This document shows positions 60,642 to 62,838 of a stretch of DNA of 62,838 bases, in pieces. The stretch is taken from contig ONBJ01000001.1 in the NCBI GenBank assembly GCA_900316025.1, positions 1 through 62,838 on the forward strand, read 5' to 3'. The notes beneath the pieces were generated by a model. It searched no databases, was not told where the DNA came from, and worked only from the letters and a program-made list of their open reading frames with translations. The translations under genes and the position numbers were made by a program. The DNA is from an uncultured Eubacteriales bacterium. Lineage in GTDB: Bacteria; Bacillota; Clostridia; Oscillospirales; Acutalibacteraceae. The stretch's first letter is position 1, and every line of letters starts with the position of its first letter.

Positions 60642-60731
60642 CATAAAGTTTAGGTCAAGCCTTTTCAAAGGCTTGCGGTTTCCAAAGGCAGAGCCTTTGG
60701 TCAGGATTTTTAAGGGTGAAACCCTTAAAAA
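60642..60731. repeat. Family-2 three-hairpin repeat
   Basis: CATAAAGTTTAGGTC, then hairpins AAGCCTTT/AAAGGCTT, CCAAAGGC/GCCTTTGG and TTTTTAAGGGT/ACCCTTAAAAA. Inverse copy at 16555-16644; half copy at 55145-55192. Its last arm abuts the terminator of the Na/Pi cotransporter gene. Confidence 0.88.
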
Positions 60732-60769
60732 GCTGCGGACAAAACGGTAAAAACCGCATTGTCCGCAGC
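60727..60769 (-). terminator. Terminator of the Na/Pi cotransporter gene
   Basis: On the minus strand GCTGCGGACAA and TTGTCCGCAGC form an 11-bp stem around 16 nt, then TTTTT. The GCTGCGGACA core is shared with the terminator at 16511. Confidence 0.8.
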
Positions 60770-60797
60770 ATATTCCAAACATTATATCAATCAATAA

Positions 60798-62558
60798 TCA
60801 GACATTCTGAGGAAGAACATATTTCTTCTTATATTCCTTATAATCATCTTTGTAAGTTCCGTCATCATCGTGCCTGAACTCATAAAGATATTCGTGCGTT
60901 TCAAAGCTTTCTTCTTTAAGCTGTATCATACATACCGCTATATTTGAACAATGGTCAGAAACTCTTTCAATGGAGTTGAGAAGATCGGAGAATATGAATC
61001 CAAGTTCTATCGTACATATTCCTTCACGAAGCCTTTTTATATGTCTTTGCCTGAGTTCGTTTACTCTCTTGTCTATAACCTGCTCAAGAGGTTCTATCTT
61101 TTTCGCAAGCTCTATATCGTTCTTTATATATGCCTTTATTGTATTGTCAACAACCTCTATCAATGCACATATTACAACATCAAGCTCATTCACGGCACTT
61201 TCCGAAAAGAATATATCCTTCTCACGCATTTCGTTGGCAACATTTACAATGTAGACCGCATGGTCGCTTATACGCTCAAAGTCACCTATTGAATGAAGCA
61301 TTTTAGATGCCATAGCACTGTCTTTAGCCGTCAGATTTTTACTGCACAGCTTGACAAGATATGTACCAAGAACATCTTCATAAACATCTATTTTTTTCTC
61401 ATTTTCCCTTACCTTTTCGGCAATATCTTCACGGTAATTTGCAAGAACCATAAACGCATCATTTATAGTCGTTTCTGAAAGAAGTGCCATTTTGTTGGAC
61501 ATATTATTGCACTGTGATGTTGCCACCGCAGGTGTATTGAGAAAACGCTCATCAAGGAAGGGCGTATCGTCTTCGTTGTCCTTATCCTTGATTGTAAGGT
61601 AAGTAAGCTTTTCAAGCCACTTGCTCAGGGGCAGGAATACCGCAGTTGCCGTAACGCTGTATACTGTGTGTACAATAGCTATTTTTACAGGGTCTACCGC
61701 ATCTCCGAGGAATGCAAAATGCAGGAATGCATTGAGTATATAAAAAATGACAAGCATAGAACCCTTACCTATCAGATTAAAGTAAAGATGGATAAGAGCG
61801 GCACGCTTTGCGTTCTTCTTCGCTCCTATGCAGGAAAGAAGCGTAGGCACACAGGCACCTATATTAACTCCTAAAAGTATAGGTATTGCACTTGAATATG
61901 TAACGCTTCCCGTAGCAGAAAAAGCCTGTAAAATTCCGACAGTCGCAGATGAGCTTTGTATTATAGCCGTAAAAACTATTCCTACAAGCACACCGAATAC
62001 GGGGTTTGAGAACATCAGAAGTACGTTCTTGAACTCCGGTATATCTGCCAGCGGCTTTACCGCATCGCTCATTGTTGTCATACCTATCATAAGAACGGCA
62101 AAGCCTATAAGTATCGTGCCTATATCCTTTTTCTTAGGATCCTTTTTGCCGAACATAACCAATCCTATGCCTATTATTGCAAGTATCGGAGAAAAACTGC
62201 TGGGCTTCAGCAGACTTATAAGTATACTGTCGCCCTGTACTCCTGTAAGGCTGAGCAGCCACGCAGTAACCGTAGTACCCAGATTTGCACCCATAATTAC
62301 TCCGACAGCCTTTGACAGCTTCATTATACCTGAATTCACGAAGCCTACTACCATTACAGTCGTTGCCGATGACGACTGTATAATTCCAGTCACAAGTGCT
62401 CCTACCAAAAAACCCTTAAATTTATTGCTCGTTATTTTTTCAAGAAGCTTCTCAAGCTTTCCCCCTGAAAGCTTCTCCAGACCATCGCCCATTGTGTTCA
62501 TACCGAACAGGAAAAGGGCAAGTCCGCCGATTAAATTAAGCACGGCGAATACATCCAT
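60798..62558 (-). CDS. Na/Pi cotransporter family protein with PhoU-like domain
   Basis: Membrane protein of 586 residues. Two NaPi repeats with the QSSSATT signature (GIIQSSSATTVMVVGFVNSG; AIIQSSSATVGILQAFSATG) span about eight helices, then a C-terminal PhoU-like helical domain (about 350-560; VRENEKKIDVYEDVLGTYLVKL, IGDFERISDHAVYIVN, SIERVSDHCSNIAV). It probably takes up phosphate with sodium and may have a regulatory link through the PhoU part. I chose ATG at 62556-62558, after GAGAGGT; two upstream in-frame starts overlap that site. Confidence 0.9.
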   Translation of the reverse strand: MDVFAVLNLIGGLALFLFGMNTMGDGLEKLSGGKLEKLLEKITSNKFKGFLVGALVTGIIQSSSATTVMVVGFVNSGIMKLSKAVGVIMGANLGTTVTAWLLSLTGVQGDSILISLLKPSSFSPILAIIGIGLVMFGKKDPKKKDIGTILIGFAVLMIGMTTMSDAVKPLADIPEFKNVLLMFSNPVFGVLVGIVFTAIIQSSSATVGILQAFSATGSVTYSSAIPILLGVNIGACVPTLLSCIGAKKNAKRAALIHLYFNLIGKGSMLVIFYILNAFLHFAFLGDAVDPVKIAIVHTVYSVTATAVFLPLSKWLEKLTYLTIKDKDNEDDTPFLDERFLNTPAVATSQCNNMSNKMALLSETTINDAFMVLANYREDIAEKVRENEKKIDVYEDVLGTYLVKLCSKNLTAKDSAMASKMLHSIGDFERISDHAVYIVNVANEMREKDIFFSESAVNELDVVICALIEVVDNTIKAYIKNDIELAKKIEPLEQVIDKRVNELRQRHIKRLREGICTIELGFIFSDLLNSIERVSDHCSNIAVCMIQLKEESFETHEYLYEFRHDDDGTYKDDYKEYKKKYVLPQNV

Positions 62559-62680
62559 AAATTTTCTACCTCTCATCAGGATACGCAAATAAACCTTTTC
62601 ATATTATTTACGTATCATTATATTTGTTTCCGTCACAAGCTCAGATAATTTTGTCGAATTTTCCGATACTCACAGCTATC

Positions 62681-62710
62681 ATTATAACAGCTTACCTTAT
62701 TCATAATCAA
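62681..62710 (-). promoter_or_regulatory. Promoter of the Na/Pi cotransporter gene
   Basis: On the minus strand TTGATT (62705-62710), 18-bp spacer, perfect TATAAT (62681-62686). Confidence 0.7.
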
Positions 62711-62740
62711 GAGTATTTTTCTTCCTTCTGAGCTTTGTAG

Positions 62741-62838
62741 TGACATACTCCCGCCGCCTACGCTTCGCTTAGAGGCGGGGGCTTCTCGTTCAAGTACAGC
62801 AACCTGTACAGTATCAGCGAGCTAACCCCGTGTGTCCC
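62741..62838 (-). mobile_element. Right end of an IS200/IS605-type element (partial)
   Basis: TGACATACTCCCGCC is followed by a GC-rich stem (CCCGCCGCCTA with TAGAGGCGGG, 62750-62780) and GGCTTCTCGTTCAAGT. This resembles the region 3' of tnpB genes in IS605-like elements, where the hairpin is also the 3' scaffold of the TnpB guide RNA. The sequence to the right of the hairpin is more GC-rich than the neighbouring DNA. If right, tnpB lies on the minus strand beyond the edge. No tnpB protein can be read within the window, so the call rests on pattern memory. Confidence 0.5.

Overview
The window looks like chromosome of a low-GC, Gram-positive gut anaerobe of the Clostridia, most likely a starch-degrading Ruminococcus of the R. 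bromii type (Ruminococcaceae/Oscillospiraceae). The evidence is a secreted type I pullulanase carrying a dockerin and starch-binding modules (amylosome-like), a sortase-type surface alpha-amylase, Pro/Thr/Gln-rich linkers in several exported proteins, the ctsR-mcsA-mcsB-clpC operon, a CIRCE-controlled groESL, and TarI/TarJ/LicD/LCP wall-polymer genes. The genus assignment is inferred; no rRNA or tRNA gene is visible in the window.

Layout. 1-1.45 kb: start of a riboflavin operon (ribD, partial) behind an FMN riboswitch. 1.6-5.9 kb: housekeeping and uncharacterised genes (YfbR, DUF1877, DUF1015, acyltransferase, soluble S26 peptidase). 6-7 kb: secreted CAP-domain protein. 7.1-11.2 kb: pantothenate operon (candidate PanG, then PanB, PanC, PanD, then an EamA exporter). 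11.4-16.5 kb: two divergent polar amino acid ABC transporters; the binding protein of the second is circularly permuted. 16.8-19.2 kb: EctB-like diaminobutyrate aminotransferase and an ATP-grasp enzyme. 19.5-24.4 kb: CtsR heat-shock operon. 24.4-27.4 kb: surface alpha-amylase and a lipoprotein. 27.6-32.3 kb: rpsT, small membrane proteins, a degenerate L,D-transpeptidase-like protein, a polyprenol-type glycosyltransferase and a lipoprotein. 32.4-39.3 kb: PcrA helicase, ECF sigma with a putative anti-sigma, phosphoglucomutase and a lipoprotein. 39.5-45.3 kb: two paralogous type I pullulanases, one without signal peptide and with a C-terminal membrane anchor, one secreted with dockerin and starch-binding modules. 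45.4-48.8 kb: small alarmone synthetase, DUF896, groES-groEL. 48.8-53.8 kb: an operon of a large MORN-repeat protein, an MscS channel and a GT-C-like membrane protein. 54-60.5 kb: DusB, LCP ligase and a CDP-ribitol/LicD wall-polymer cluster. 60.8-62.6 kb: Na/Pi cotransporter. The last ~100 bp resemble the right end of an IS200/IS605-type element that continues outside the window.

The most unusual structure is not a gene. Eight intergenic sites carry an element of about 100 bp with a conserved outer inverted repeat (GGCGATTGCAG ... CTGCAATCGCC) whose interior is filled, almost without unpaired bases, by exactly three short hairpins. The arm sequences differ from copy to copy but always pair. 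Several copies sit inside operons (panB-panC, ABC binding protein-permease, mcsB-clpC). A second family of three-hairpin elements sits just downstream of gene 3' ends, next to terminators, and shares arm sequences with the first. I do not recognise either as a described repeat family.

Functional themes: starch capture and debranching at the cell surface with a membrane-anchored intracellular counterpart; phosphoglucomutase linking glucose-1-P to glycolysis; proteostasis under CtsR and HrcA; and envelope building through CDP-ribitol, LicD, LCP, MORN/MscS and two glycosyltransferases.
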